The position numbers were made by a program, and so were the translations under genes. From Absidia repens (lineage: Eukaryota > Mucoromycota > Mucoromycetes > Mucorales > Cunninghamellaceae): a stretch of DNA of 64,000 bases. The notes beneath the pieces are model-generated. The model was not told the DNA's origin, did no database searches, and was given only the letters and a program-made list of their open reading frames with translations. How positions within the stretch are numbered: the stretch's first letter is position 1; each line of letters opens with the position of its first letter. Below, piece by piece: positions 22,717 through 33,992 of this stretch. The stretch is from contig MCGE01000016.1 of the NCBI GenBank assembly GCA_002105175.1, forward strand, positions 255,501-319,500, written 5' to 3'.

Positions 22717-24576
22717 TTATTTTTTCATCGCCCTTTCTTTTTTGACGGAATACATAATTGAATCAATGGACCTGCCCTTTGTTTCAGGTACTTTAACATA
22801 GGTAAAAATAAACGCAAGCAAAGCCACAGTAGCAAAAATCAGGAACGAATAGCCGTGCATGTATTCGAATATAATAGGGAAACTTTGCCCAATTACAAAG
22901 TTCATTGTCCAATTAGCTGCGGTGCTTGCAGCTCCTACCGCGGAGGATGCATAAGTTGGTATCATTTCTGAAGGTAAGAGCCAGGGAATAGGTCCAACTC
23001 TGGTGTCATCCAGACCAATATAAAATAAAGTAAGTCATTAAAGCTCCGCTTTGATCTTTGAGGTTCTGTGCCTTCTTTTTTTTTTTGTCCCTGTCAACAT
23101 ACCCAACTGCAAAGGATGCGACATAACCAAATACTGAAAATACCAAAAGTCCAGGTACTTGAAAAATAAATCCCACTACAAGAAGTAGAGAAAAGAAGCA
23201 AGCCCCTGACTCGGCTAACAAAAGTAAGGGACGACGACCCATCCTATCAATCGTAGCCACAGCGACAATAGTCATCAAAAAATTAACCAGTGTCGTACAA
23301 AAGGCCATCCATTTGGCTGTAGAATCATTAAAAGCAAGTGAGAAAATTTGATTCGAATAGTACATAACAGCATTCATTCCTATCAATTGTTGTATCACGT
23401 GTAACCATAGGATCGTCCAGGCCAACGGGCGTATCATCGGATCACGGAAAATCCCCAGGATTGAGAGGTTTGTCTTTTGAGTTGCCTTTTTTGTTGATTG
23501 AGGCTCATCATTATTATGATTTAGGTTTTCATCAACCACAAGAGAGGAAGAGGATACTTTCTTCGTCACCTCTCTTTCCGACGGCGGAGTTGGGGTATCA
23601 TGATCTTCGTTTACTGTCTGAAGGGATTGGAATTCGCGATCAATCTCCATGCCATTTCTTAATTTTTGTAGTGCTTGTCGAGCGTCTTTCATTCGGTTGA
23701 CGTTAATAAGCCATCGAGGTGATTCCACGCAAGTAGGTATCAAACATACTTGCATTACAGAAGGAAAAATTACAAGTGCATAATTGAGTCGCCATAGTGG
23801 AACTGTGGATAATGGAAATCCAGCCCCTGAAGATGCCAAAATACCGAGAACAAGTAAAAATCTATTTTTATCTTCGTCTAATTAGGGCTATTGGTTCAAT
23901 TTACTACGCTTTTTTTGGTGCTTCTTTTTTTTTTTTACTGATGACAACAGCCAACGGCACCACGCGCGTGTAATGTTGATATTTCAATGATATACGAAGG
24001 AACCACCAAAGATCCTAAACCACATGCAAAACCACAAAATATTCTTCCAATAATGAACATCGGCACATTTAATGAAAATCCAATAAAGGCACCACCCAAA
24101 ATAAAACCCGAGTTGTGAAGAAGAAGTGTCATTTTTCTTCCAAGAGTGGATTGGATGTAACCTCCGCTTAAACTTCCGATGAGACCTCCAATGCAAAACG
24201 AAGCTACTGCAAATCCCCTTTGTGTAATTAAAATAGAAAAGGTAATGATTCCGTTAACTATATTGATACCGAATGAAAAAAAAAGCACCCTAATTATTTG
24301 TAGTACCACATAGCGCTGTTCATAAGCAGACAATCTGGGAACAATGAATGAACGACATGTTGATCGCCGTTTTTGCAGTTATGAGTTGCCTCTCCAACAA
24401 GGTTAGGACTTCCTAAACCACTTGGTCTGTCTTTAGTTCTGATAACTTGCCTTTTTTTAAGGGGAAAAAGAATTATGATTACCTATCACCCATCCATTGG
24501 CAAAACTACTCAAGCATGCGACGAATACACAATAGTTCAAGTACCAAGTTGTTTTATGTGATTCAAGCGAGTCCAT
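22717..24576 (-). CDS. MFS sugar transporter
   Basis: Five exons (24576-24483, 24430-24307, 24217-23939, 23861-23103, 22999-22717) give 512 residues, normal for the sugar porter family (PF00083). Landmarks include GSPNLVGEATHNC near the start, GGLIGSLSGGYIQSTLGRKMT in loop 2-3, VESPRWLI before the central loop, QQLIGMNAVMYYSNQIF in TM7, DRMGRRPLLLL in loop 8-9 and PETKGRS near the C-terminus. The central loop (about 260-310) is longer than average and Ser/Lys-rich. The second intron has a weak GTACTAC donor, but protein continuity across it is exact (MNSAMW then GFAVASFCIGG). The likely role is proton-coupled or facilitated hexose uptake at the plasma membrane; the substrate cannot be told. 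Confidence 0.93.
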
Positions 24577-26484
24577 GCTTTATTTCTTCCGAAATTAAAT
24601 CTCACTGTATAGTTGAAAGAAAAGCAAAATGGCAAGAGAATACAGCATATGCCGACTTTTTATTATGTGACAATTAAAATATGGGAATAATAATTTTAAA
24701 AGCAATTATATACTATGGAAGTGTCTATGTTAGGGTTACATTTAATATTAAGAGTCGCTTTGACATAGATGTGTCGTTAGATAGTAAAATGCGGAAAAAA
24801 ATATATAAAATTTCCCGACAATTTTGGGAAAAGTGGGATGGTGATTTAACAAACACCGAGTTCTTGCTACAATAAAGTTTTTAAAAAAGGGAGGAGTGCT
24901 ATTCAGAGAAGCTAAATACCTAACAGTTCACTTCAGCCATCATATTTTTATGCGCTCATTGCGGCTTTTTTTTTTTTTTTTTTTTTTGCGTTATCATAGC
25001 CAATTTTTAAAACCATTCCAGAAATCCTCCTTATCTCTATTTGCTGATACCCAGTCCTACAACAGTAAATCGAGTCGCCTCATGCACGGTCCTTTTTTGC
25101 ACTGCAACAATAGGAGGCACCATTCTGCTATTGTCAAATGATGGTGATTTGTTGTGAATAGAAGAGAAATATCAGGATAGATATTTTTGCACGGTGTTGG
25201 TTGTTTTATAATAGAAAGTGGCGAGTTTCTTTTTTGTAAAAAAATGAAATAATCTCACTGGGAGACAAAAAATTCATTTCACATTCCGCCCACGTGAATA
25301 TTTATTTTCTCCATTTTTTTTTTTTCACTCTTTCTTTCTTTTTCTCTTCTTTTTTTTTTCTTCACAAATGGAATCTTATGAGATTACTTTGGACTTAGAT
25401 TAGTGTCAGAACTAGTTTAGAAGAGTTTTCAGCTCAGGGATTACAAGATGCATGGGGAAACCCTTTCATTTTGGATCTAGGATCTGGAACCACCATTAGT
25501 TAGCTTTTTGAAGTCGTCATTAGCTTAGCTTGGTGCTAGTTTGTCCATAATTTGAATTTACATCTAAATAAAATATATCTCTTTTTAAATACTTTAATGA
25601 AAAATGCCCCATTAGTCTCTTTCCTGTCTTGTACAATAGATCCCTGTTTTTTTACCACCATCAACCCCTCTTTCTGATTAACGTCGACCGTTATTGTGCT
25701 TCAATAGCAGATATTCTTTAGTCTTTCTCATTCCTATACATTATACTAGCTCCAATTTTACAAACTACGATTTAGATTAGGGTTGACCGTTCTTCTGATC
25801 TCACAGTAGTCTCCCACTTGCTACCGCCATTGCACCATGTTACAATGAATCTCTCCCCTATAGTTTTAGTATCTACCAATATACTCCAATAAAATATGTC
25901 ATTTTTCTTATTAACCATCCTCTAATCCATTTGATATTATGAAAAGTCGATACTTCAGCTGTTTCGCGAATGTCTATCATTCACTTGCTTTCTAGCTATA
26001 ATAAAAACAATACTGATGCTTTTTCAAGGGCCGCCCACCATGCATACTAATGCACCAAATGTTCTTTTTGCCCGTCATTCTCCTTCCCGGACGACTGAGT
26101 AGCTGTTCTAGGTCGCTTGATATGAAATGCGATGCTATTCCTATGTTATAATCTCTACCAATTGGCGAAGGCCGTGCTGCTGGCGTTGCCTCCACCAAAC
26201 TGAATATACTGATATATGTAGCTCGTTATTTTTGTATTTTTTGTTTTCTTGCATTTTGTATGATATAATAAAAATAAAATGCCAATGAGTCGCCTACAAA
26301 GATACAAAGTGACAGAGTCTCTACGTTTTATCAAAAATCACACTCCCAAAAATTGTCACCACTTTTAATTCTGTGGGTCAAAAAATACATGTGAGAGCAT
26401 AGACAATGATTTTATTGATTTAAAAAAACAACAACTAAACTACAAAAACACAATTCAACTCAAATAATAAACCTAATAATCATG
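24577..26484. other. Gene-poor region with one repeat copy
   Basis: 1.9 kb between the sugar transporter start and the Urc4 stop. It holds a T tract near 24967-24986 and the plus-strand repeat copy 5. Short ORFs here have no recognisable features. Confidence 0.6.
25262..26280 (+). repeat. Dispersed non-coding repeat, copy 5 (near full length)
   Basis: Starts GGGAGACAAAAAATTC, then TTCCGCCCACGTGAATATTT, pyrimidine tract, AACTAGTTTAGAAGAG, GGGATTACAAGATGCATGGG and several CAATAAAATATG motifs. The distal end carries CTCCACCAAACTGAATATAC and TATGATATAATAAAAA. It is one of the best-preserved copies and the most useful for defining the unit. Confidence 0.85.
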
Positions 26485-28038
26485 CTAAAATATAGTGCCA
26501 TCGCTCTATCACAAAAAATAAAAGAAAGGTCATCAGTATAATATTATTACGCACTTTCCTATGATACAAATACACTTACTTTGATAGCAATTGGGGGTCC
26601 ACCAGTGACCGGACGCAATTTCGCGGCAATTTCTCGACCAGCAGTCCAAGTTCCTGCTTCAAGCACCTGTGTCAATGATAGTGATTGATTCATAGATTTT
26701 TCCAAGGCACGGTGAACATGATCCAGGTATACCACCGTCAGTGCTCGCCATTCTACAATTAAAGGATCGCTTCCATCAAAGAGAGGTTCGATATCATCAG
26801 ATGCGTTTTCATCACCGAGCTCTGCACGAGCATAGTCAAGTCCACGTTTCAAATGTTCAGGTTTAAGTGTGAGCAAACCATGATCCACAAGCACACCGCC
26901 ATTTCGATATTCAGGTAATCCTGTCATCACCTCCATGCCTTCCACCTTGACATCCAATGGGCTCTGTTGCAGTGCATCGATCAAAGAGTAAGTCAGCCAT
27001 TGTGATAATTTATGGAAAGGTACCAAATTATCGTATTGCTGTCCATCCTTGTTTTCCAAACAGGTACAAGGCCATACGTCACCAAGGGGAACGCCCTCGA
27101 TCGTCACCCGTGCTGGCCACATTGAAGCTAGGCTCATTACCACCTGCCAAATGTCCTCCACCTTGATTGTTTTGCTGTCCTTTGTTGTTTTCGATAGCAG
27201 GTAGTCTAAAAATGCAAAGATGATAATAATAATAAAAAACCATTTAGCCACGCATATGATATAGTCAGATATAGACGTTACTCACCAACAAGATTTCCTG
27301 GGCGATGTGTGCCATTATGCTCAAAATATTCAGATTGTTGTTCCATTACATCAGCCAAACTTTTCAGCAAATTGGATCGACCATCAATTCCAGCCATTGG
27401 ATTAGAAGCAGAGACTTGAAAACCTTGAGCAATGCGTTCAACAGACAGCTGTTTCAAGCCTTGTGCTAAAAGCAAGGGGCGAAGATATTAGTAAATGAAT
27501 ACAAACTAAAAATCACACACCCTCCACCCTCCCCAACAGTATCTTTCTTACCATCCACACGATCCTTTACAGTAGGGTCACTAGAAAAGACGCCATCCAA
27601 AAACATATCCAGAGAAGCGATAGCCAAACCTTCGGATCGACCCACACGTTCCCCTTGTCGCGTTGTATAAGCCCATGTTTGTCCAGCACCAGCATCCACC
27701 AAAACAGACACCATGACAAGGTCAATAAATCGGCGTGTACGTTCCAAATCATTCAGCGAGTCAGGATTGGTCTGCTGCTGTTGTTGCCATTGGTGTTGCA
27801 AATTCGACAAACGGTCACCACCAAAATGATTGAGACGTGAGTGTGGCGGAATCTTGGTCAGATCAGAGCCAAAGCGTCGTCTTGTCACTTCTTCCACTTG
27901 ATCGACGACTGCACCGAGTTTGGATTCATCAATATCAAAGTAGACGAGTTGGCCTTTTTTCCCTTGTTCGTAGACTTTGTAGCAGCGATCACGTACGGCG
28001 CCCAATGTACGTAAATAATCTTGAGGAAGGATGGTCAT
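26485..28038 (-). CDS. URC4: Urc4/Urg3-type uracil catabolism protein (DUF1688)
   Basis: Four exons (28038-27552, 27465-27286, 27205-26580, 26505-26485) give 437 residues, the usual length for PF07958. Landmarks: VRDRCYKVYEQGKKGQLVYF near residue 13, IPPHSRLNHFGGDRL near 65, VLVDAGAGQTWAY and GRSEGLAIASLDMFLDGVFS near 115-145, RVTIEGVPLGDVW and the extreme C-terminus GGPPIAIK plus SDGTIF. The SDGTIF end lies on a 21-nt terminal exon; reading through the intron instead would replace it with VSVFVS, which does not match the family. The family takes part in the URC pathway of uracil breakdown, known from Lachancea and other fungi; the exact reaction of Urc4 is not settled. The gene is bracketed by inverted dispersed repeats. 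Confidence 0.93.
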
Positions 28039-29096
28039 ATTTGTATATAAAGGAGGGGAAAAAAATAAACAAAGTGTGAGAGAAAAGGAAAAAGGAGAAG
28101 AGGCCAACCAGCCATTTTTATTTTTTTATTTTTATTTTTATCAGGGACACTAGGTCAAATGATCAGTCAATGGGATTATTTATGCTCGGGATTTTAATTG
28201 TGTAACCGCTCCATCAATGCTACAATCATTATACAACGCAACGAAAAAACGATGACGGTGATAAATAGGGTTTTATCGATATTTTTTTTTTTTTTTTTTT
28301 AAAAAAAAAATTAGGGGGTGTCTACAGAAACTATAAGCGGTCAGGCTAATGTTAACGCTAAATCTACACCAATAGAGTGTTAGTATTTTCGTTGCTCAAT
28401 TCTCAAAGACTGAGTGCAGTCATCGTCTATTGCTTAACATGAGCGATAAGACTACCGTAGAGCATATATTTTCTCACATAGCCACACCAATCAATTGCGG
28501 TTGGGTTCATTATGATAATCGGAGCGATTGTGAACTGTGATGTGACTGATATCTTTTATCTAAAGATAAAGTCTAGTGTGGATATGATATCGAACGACTT
28601 TGTAACTCAATCCGGAAATCAAATACTGAAGAGCATCATATTTTCCGGGATCTTTTTTTTTTTTTTTGGAAAGGGTGTCTCATATTGTAAAATATTCGAG
28701 AAAAGGTATATGTATTGGTAACTACTGATAACAAATAGCGTATGATTGGTCCAATACATTCGTGATCTTGCAGTGCATCAGACGAACAACATTTTCAGCG
28801 TTACACAAAGAAGTTGAGACGCCATTACAATTTCCATCATATATGACTTGAATAATATACTATTCTACAGCTAATACTATTGTTTCATCTACTACCCGGC
28901 ATTTGCACATTCGAAATACTCCTTTATGAGGAAGTTTAGCATGAACGTAAAGTGAACCTTAATTGTTGCAATTTTTCATATTCTATTCAAAACATTTCCA
29001 AGAAACTGTTTAATTGGGTGTCAGGGAGGAGGTTGCTAAAGAGTGGTTTTGATAGGTGGTACCTTGGTCCTCAACGGGGTCTAGTGTGCGCTTCCT

Positions 29097-29130
<34 letters not shown>

Positions 29131-29824
29131 ATGTCACATACGAAATAAAATAATGAGTTGAATATAAACAATATGTGCAGTCTAGCTGAGATTATACAAG
29201 CGACATGGCCCTGGTAAATTAATATGAATTGCAGAATATGAATAGGGTCACGTTTTCTATTAAATGACAGTAAAACCGTTAACCAGTCGCTATATATCTA
29301 GAGATAGGGTAATACCGCAAAATACTCTATAGTGGCGGCTTGCATGCGCAACATAACGCAGATTCATTTACACGATTGAATGAGTAAAAATATGGCGATC
29401 GCTCATGGTAAGTGATCTAACACTAGGTAACTAGTCCTTGGGTCTTTAGGAGGAAAAGTAATCATAGTGGGCGAACTAGAAAACATATTTTTTGGTGGAG
29501 AGTCCACAAAACAACTACAGCAATGACAACATTCACTATCCAACCGGTCAGAGGATGGTTACTAAAACGGTATATTTTATTAAAGCATAAATGGTAGAGA
29601 CTAACGCTAAATGAGAGAGACTCATGCATCAAGGGAACTAGTAGAAGGATCAGTTGGAGGAAACATGACGGAGACTAACCTGAGATCTGAAAAATGTTAA
29701 ACGCTAATCTAAAGTGACTATTATCAAAACGTGGTTTATATATTGTACAAGTAAAGAGAATAATCAAAAAGATGTTTGTTATCGAATTATAGTAATAGTC
29801 ACTACTAATCAAAAGGCGTGAGGG

Positions 29825-29861
<37 letters not shown>

Positions 29862-30744
29862 TCTAGTATGTAAAAAAGGGATCTCTTGGACAAGAAATGA
29901 AAGAGACTGATGGGACATTATTCATTGAAGTAAGTACATAGGGAAATATTTTATTCAAATATAATTTTAAGCTATACCCAATCTAAAACTAACTAAGCTA
30001 ATGGGAGCCAAAAAACCATCCAAAGGGGTTCTAAATCTTGAATCCAACATGAAAGGGTTTCCCCATGCATGTTGTAATTCCTGTTCTGAAACTCCTTCTA
30101 AACTAGTCCTGACACTGATCTAATTTCAGCGTAACATCAAAGAAGTTGAATGGCAAAGAAAAAAGAAAAAGAGAAAAGAGAGAAAAATTGGGAGAAAATA
30201 AATATACACGTGGGCGGGCTTCGAAATGGCATTTTTGTCTCTTATGAGAATTTGGTTTGCGATAATTATTTTTAGTGGATATTAAAAACGATCAGTATAG
30301 ACAATACAGTCAATGCAGTCGATATCATGCAAAATTATCAACAAAGTGGTTTTATTCTCATGATAGTAACCATTTCCAGTAACTGCCGCCATTCAACTTC
30401 GGAAGCATGTTTGCTCTATCGTTCTGATGCCTTTGCAAACACCTTCTTTTTTTTGACTTTCATCCTGAACTACACAGTACCGAAGGGGAAATTTCGAATA
30501 CAATAGCACCATATGGAATCTTTGCCCATTGACGCTTCCGTTACAATAGTCTTTACTAAAAAAATCAAATGTCTATTCTTAGTTTTAGACCCAATCGCAG
30601 TAACAGATACTCCTTTTCATATCCCGTAACTATATAAGCACACAAATTATCCAAGTCAACATACGTAAAATACAATACTAAAATCTTTTCAATTTATTTA
30701 CAGTAAATCAATAAACAAATAATACTATAGCTATGAGGATCTAA
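28039..30744. other. Gene-poor region with one repeat copy
   Basis: 2.7 kb between the Urc4 start and the DDRGK1-like stop. Contains a T19A10 block at 28282-28310, a T tract of about 27 nt near 29100-29127, an A tract near 29830-29855, and repeat copy 6. No gene is supported. Confidence 0.6.
29160..30235 (-). repeat. Dispersed non-coding repeat, copy 6 (near full length)
   Basis: Minus copy; head box complement TACACGTGGGCGGGCTTC near 30205-30222, then CATGCATGTTGTAATTCC and CTTCTAAACTAGTCCTGACA. The distal half (29340-29580) shares CTTGGGTCTTTAGGAGG-like and GGTCAGAGGATGGT blocks with copy 7. A block of about 26 A residues interrupts it near 29830. Confidence 0.82.
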
Positions 30745-31909
30745 TCATCTACCTAAAACTAAATACGAATCGTCAAGAGCTTCTTTGATCTTAACACTGC
30801 CTTGATGTTGCTCCATGTATTCCTTCACCCGGTCATAATCAGAGAGAACCACAAACATAAATGTCGATCTGTCATCTGACCAGAGTGATAAATCAAAATC
30901 CGTGTCACTGTCGCATAACTGTTGTATGATTGAGTCCGTTTCTTCAGCGCTAATTCCCAAATATTTTGCTAGTTCACCCACATTGCATACTTTGAGATCC
31001 TTGATAATTGTGAGAAAGAAAAGAAAAAACAGTCAGTGACATATGTGATAGACCTCGATGCAGTTTCTAGTACTTTTCTTACCTTGATGCGTGCTTTAAG
31101 TTTGGCATGATACTTTTGAAATCGTTTCTGTTTCTGCACCAGTTCCTTTTCTTCCTGCTTCGCTTGAGCCAACCGCGCCTTTTCTTCTTGTTTCGCCATC
31201 TTTTCCTGTCGTTTCCTACGTTTTTCCATCTATCCCTTTAGGTGTTAGCATTCATAGAGATCAATTGTGAATTCTTCAGTAATCATTTACCTCGTCCGCC
31301 CTTTGGATGGCTTCTTCAGCTTTTCGTCGCCTATACTCTTCGTCTAAAATTTCATCCTGTGCACGCCTTGCCTCATGTTGTTGATTCATGTCCTAACAAG
31401 CAAATCAGAAAAAAAAAAAAAAAGAAAGTGGTTGGGTTACTATGTGGGAAAATAACACCCGTCTTTTCATAGTGAGCTTTGCTATACTTACTTCTCTATA
31501 CTGTCGCATTTGCTCCTTTCTTCGTAGCTTTTCACCTTTCTTCTTGCCAACCTTTCTGATACGAAGCGTTGAGGAGCCTTCGCCAGCATTGTCATTATTT
31601 TCCTCATCAGAGGCTACAGCGTCCTGGTCAAGAGAGGTGTCATCATAAAGCTGATCCAAGTCATCATCCGATATATCCTGTTCGTGTAATGTCAAGTTTT
31701 GGATATCTATAGAGTAAAATAACACGCATAGCAATGTGAATATGTGATATGTGAATATGTAAGCAATTGTCTTATACATAAATATGAACGCAAAACCTAC
31801 CATGGCGTTGTCGATTCTGTGAATAATATATAGATAAAAGAAAGCCGATCGCTAAAAGACATAGTATCAAGGGTATAAAAACGATAAAAGATATGTCATT
31901 CGTCGCCAT
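30745..31909 (-). CDS. DDRGK1-like UFMylation adaptor
   Basis: Five exons (31909-31801, 31706-31492, 31392-31291, 31229-31083, 30999-30745) give 275 residues. Residues 7-30 are a single N-terminal membrane span (FIVFIPLILCLLAIGFLLSIYY), as in DDRGK1, which anchors in the ER. An acidic stretch (about 45-75) and a long basic/acidic coiled coil rich in KQEEK and RRKEQ (about 85-190) follow. The C-terminal winged-helix-like domain (192-275) has VGELAKYLGISAEETDSIIQ, then SDDRSTFMFVVLSDYDRVKEY. The name-giving DDRGK of animals reads DDRST here (residues 233-237). In animals this protein recruits the UFM1 ligase machinery to the ER. Order and spacing of all parts fit; sequence alone cannot show UFMylation activity. 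Confidence 0.82.
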
Positions 31910-32538
31910 TTGCAAGATCTAAAAAGAAAAATTGCATCCGGAAGTGAAAGAAAAATAAAATCCAAAAAGCAAAAAAAAAAAACCGAAATTCCCAGCAAAT
32001 AAAGGGAAGGCATTGAAACCCCGCGAATGCTGACACCAGGCACCGTTCGAGATTCTCCTGGCACCACTTCTCAACTAATAATAATAACACTTATAATCAT
32101 GGAGTAGAATGTGATGGAATGATCGACTGATAATTAATTATGAAATGGAAAAATGATATTTACATTTTGATCAAGAACTCATAAAATGATTTATGATATG
32201 ATAATTATTGGTAAATAAATGTCCCAAAACAAGTGGACTAGATCATTATGACCTGACAATGAATAAAAAATACAATATAATAAACAGCTCATAGGTAAAT
32301 AAAAAAGTCAAGTTCATTTTTACTTTTTTATTAAAAAAAAAAAAAAAAAAGACAACCAGGAGTGTTTCCTCAAAAGTGCCAGTAGGGGAGAAATAAGCTA
32401 TCTAATAAATTAACTTGGACTGATTGGGTAATTTGCTATTAAGGGAATCCAGATAATGACCCCTCCGCAAGGTATATAAATATCACAGTTTTTCAATACT
32501 CTTCTTTTTTTATTTTATCGTTTCATTCCTTCGTTCAA
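31910..32538. other. Divergent promoter region
   Basis: 630 nt between the starts of the DDRGK1-like gene (-) and the phosphatase gene (+). It has an A tract near 32334-32350 and a TATA-like box close to the phosphatase start. Confidence 0.5.
32473..32480 (+). promoter_or_regulatory. TATA-like box of the phosphatase gene
   Basis: TATATAAA about 60 nt upstream of the ATG, followed by a pyrimidine-rich leader (TTCTTTTTTTATTTTATCG). Position and sequence fit a fungal TATA element. Confidence 0.5.
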
Positions 32539-33342
32539 ATGATGACTCAACTTTCACATCCATCGATCCCAAACTATCCAGCTCTTTCTGATCCTCCTAC
32601 TGCTACTTCTGCATTGGCTTTACGCAGAAAATCCTTAAAACAACTTCGACTTTATCCTCGAACCATCGACAAAATATTTTCGCCATCACCTAGCCATTCC
32701 ACAACCAAAAGACAAAAATTATCATCAGCTACAGAGACATATCAAAAAACACCGCATCAACACCCCTCGTACAAAAAAGGCCCCATTGCCATCTTACCAC
32801 ATCTTTATATCGGCAATGAAACAAATGCTCATACCTGGGATCAATTGATCGGAATAGATTGCATATTAAATGTTGCTGCAGAAGTCGGCCAACCTAAATA
32901 CCAATCCATCGTACCGTGGCTAGACAAAATGAAAAAACCAGCAACGGATTCATCCAAAGGATACTATAAATTGGCTACATTGCAGCACGGAGAGGAATTA
33001 CAAATCGATGATGCTATTCATTTAATTGATCAGGCTAAAAAAAATAAAAAATCAACACTTGTTCATTGTCAATGCGGGGTGGCCCGATCAGCATCAGTGG
33101 TTATTGCCTATATCATGCGGTACCTTGATCTACCTTTGCATGAAGCATATGCATTCGTGCAAAAGCGTGCCCCTGCCATCAGCCCAAATCTTACTTTACT
33201 CTATCAATTGCAATCCTTGGAAAAAAACCACCACCATCTTCCTCTCGTATCAAATCAGTCGCCTGGTGTTGACAATAATAATGTTAGTAACACTCCCAGC
33301 AAAAATAATAACAAGAAACGGAAGCTAGATCTTCTTTGCTAG
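32539..33342 (+). CDS. Dual-specificity protein phosphatase
   Basis: A single 267-residue exon. The catalytic domain spans about residues 80-230: PIAILPHLYIGNETNAHTWD at its start, the general-acid region after LNVAAEVGQPKY, and the active-site loop HCQCGVARSAS (H176, C177; CX5R with the cysteine nucleophile and arginine present). After it come VVIAYIMRYLDLPLHEAYAFV and RAPAISPN, matching the MAP-kinase-phosphatase-like DUSP fold. The 80-residue N-terminus is Ser/Thr/Lys-rich and could hold a kinase-docking site (RRKSLKQLRLYPR). The C-terminus ends in a basic KNNNKKRKLDLLC, a likely nuclear signal. Expected to remove phosphate from Tyr and Ser/Thr, perhaps of MAP kinases; the substrate is inferred. 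Confidence 0.93.
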   Translation: MMTQLSHPSIPNYPALSDPPTATSALALRRKSLKQLRLYPRTIDKIFSPSPSHSTTKRQKLSSATETYQKTPHQHPSYKKGPIAILPHLYIGNETNAHTWDQLIGIDCILNVAAEVGQPKYQSIVPWLDKMKKPATDSSKGYYKLATLQHGEELQIDDAIHLIDQAKKNKKSTLVHCQCGVARSASVVIAYIMRYLDLPLHEAYAFVQKRAPAISPNLTLLYQLQSLEKNHHHLPLVSNQSPGVDNNNVSNTPSKNNNKKRKLDLLC

Positions 33343-33812
33343 ACTTCATTTTTTTTTTTAGACTCCCCATCCTCACCCCCCCCAACCCCACTCCTCTCCA
33401 TCTTCTCTTGCATTTTTTTCCCTTGTCCCCTCTCCTACCGTCCATCTTATCGTATCCCATTTTTAGTCAAATTAAAAAAAAAAAAAACTTGCATGCACCA
33501 ATACATATTTGCCTATTTCATTGTTTATCTCAAGAAAAAGAGGAATATCTGGATAATAAAAAGTGTGATATTTCATCGATATTGAATTTCTTTGAGACAA
33601 CGAATTTTAATTGACTCTAAAATAAACTGTTTCGTTACCTATCATACACAACATGAGCACACAGAAGATAAATAATCATGATGTTGACATAAAAGTATTA
33701 TTTTATTCAAGAAAATAAACCAAAAAAAAAAGTAAACATCATTGTAACACATGTAATAATCAAATATACATCTAATAATAAAAGATAAACTAAGATGCAA
33801 CCAATAGCTAGT
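33343..33812. other. Convergent 3' flanks of the phosphatase and CHO2 genes
   Basis: 470 nt, T/C-rich on the left and A-rich on the right, with short A tracts. No gene seen. Confidence 0.5.
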
Positions 33813-33915
33813 CTACGGGGATGATGCTGCAGTCACAGGAGACGATGGTTTGCGGATGGCAAAAGGAGACAATATATTTTGAGCTCGTTGGACCTATATC
33901 AGCAACCGTACGGTG

Positions 33916-33992
<77 letters not shown>

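Noticed and set aside
24307..24430. Sugar transporter as a pseudogene because of a stop after MWYYK
   Set aside because: A GTACTAC donor before the stop and an acceptor 88 nt on restore the family sequence exactly (MNSAMW then GFAVASFCIGG), so an intron explains it.
28282..28310. T19A10 block as a terminator
   Set aside because: No gene ends next to it in the right orientation, and homopolymer blocks are common throughout this window.
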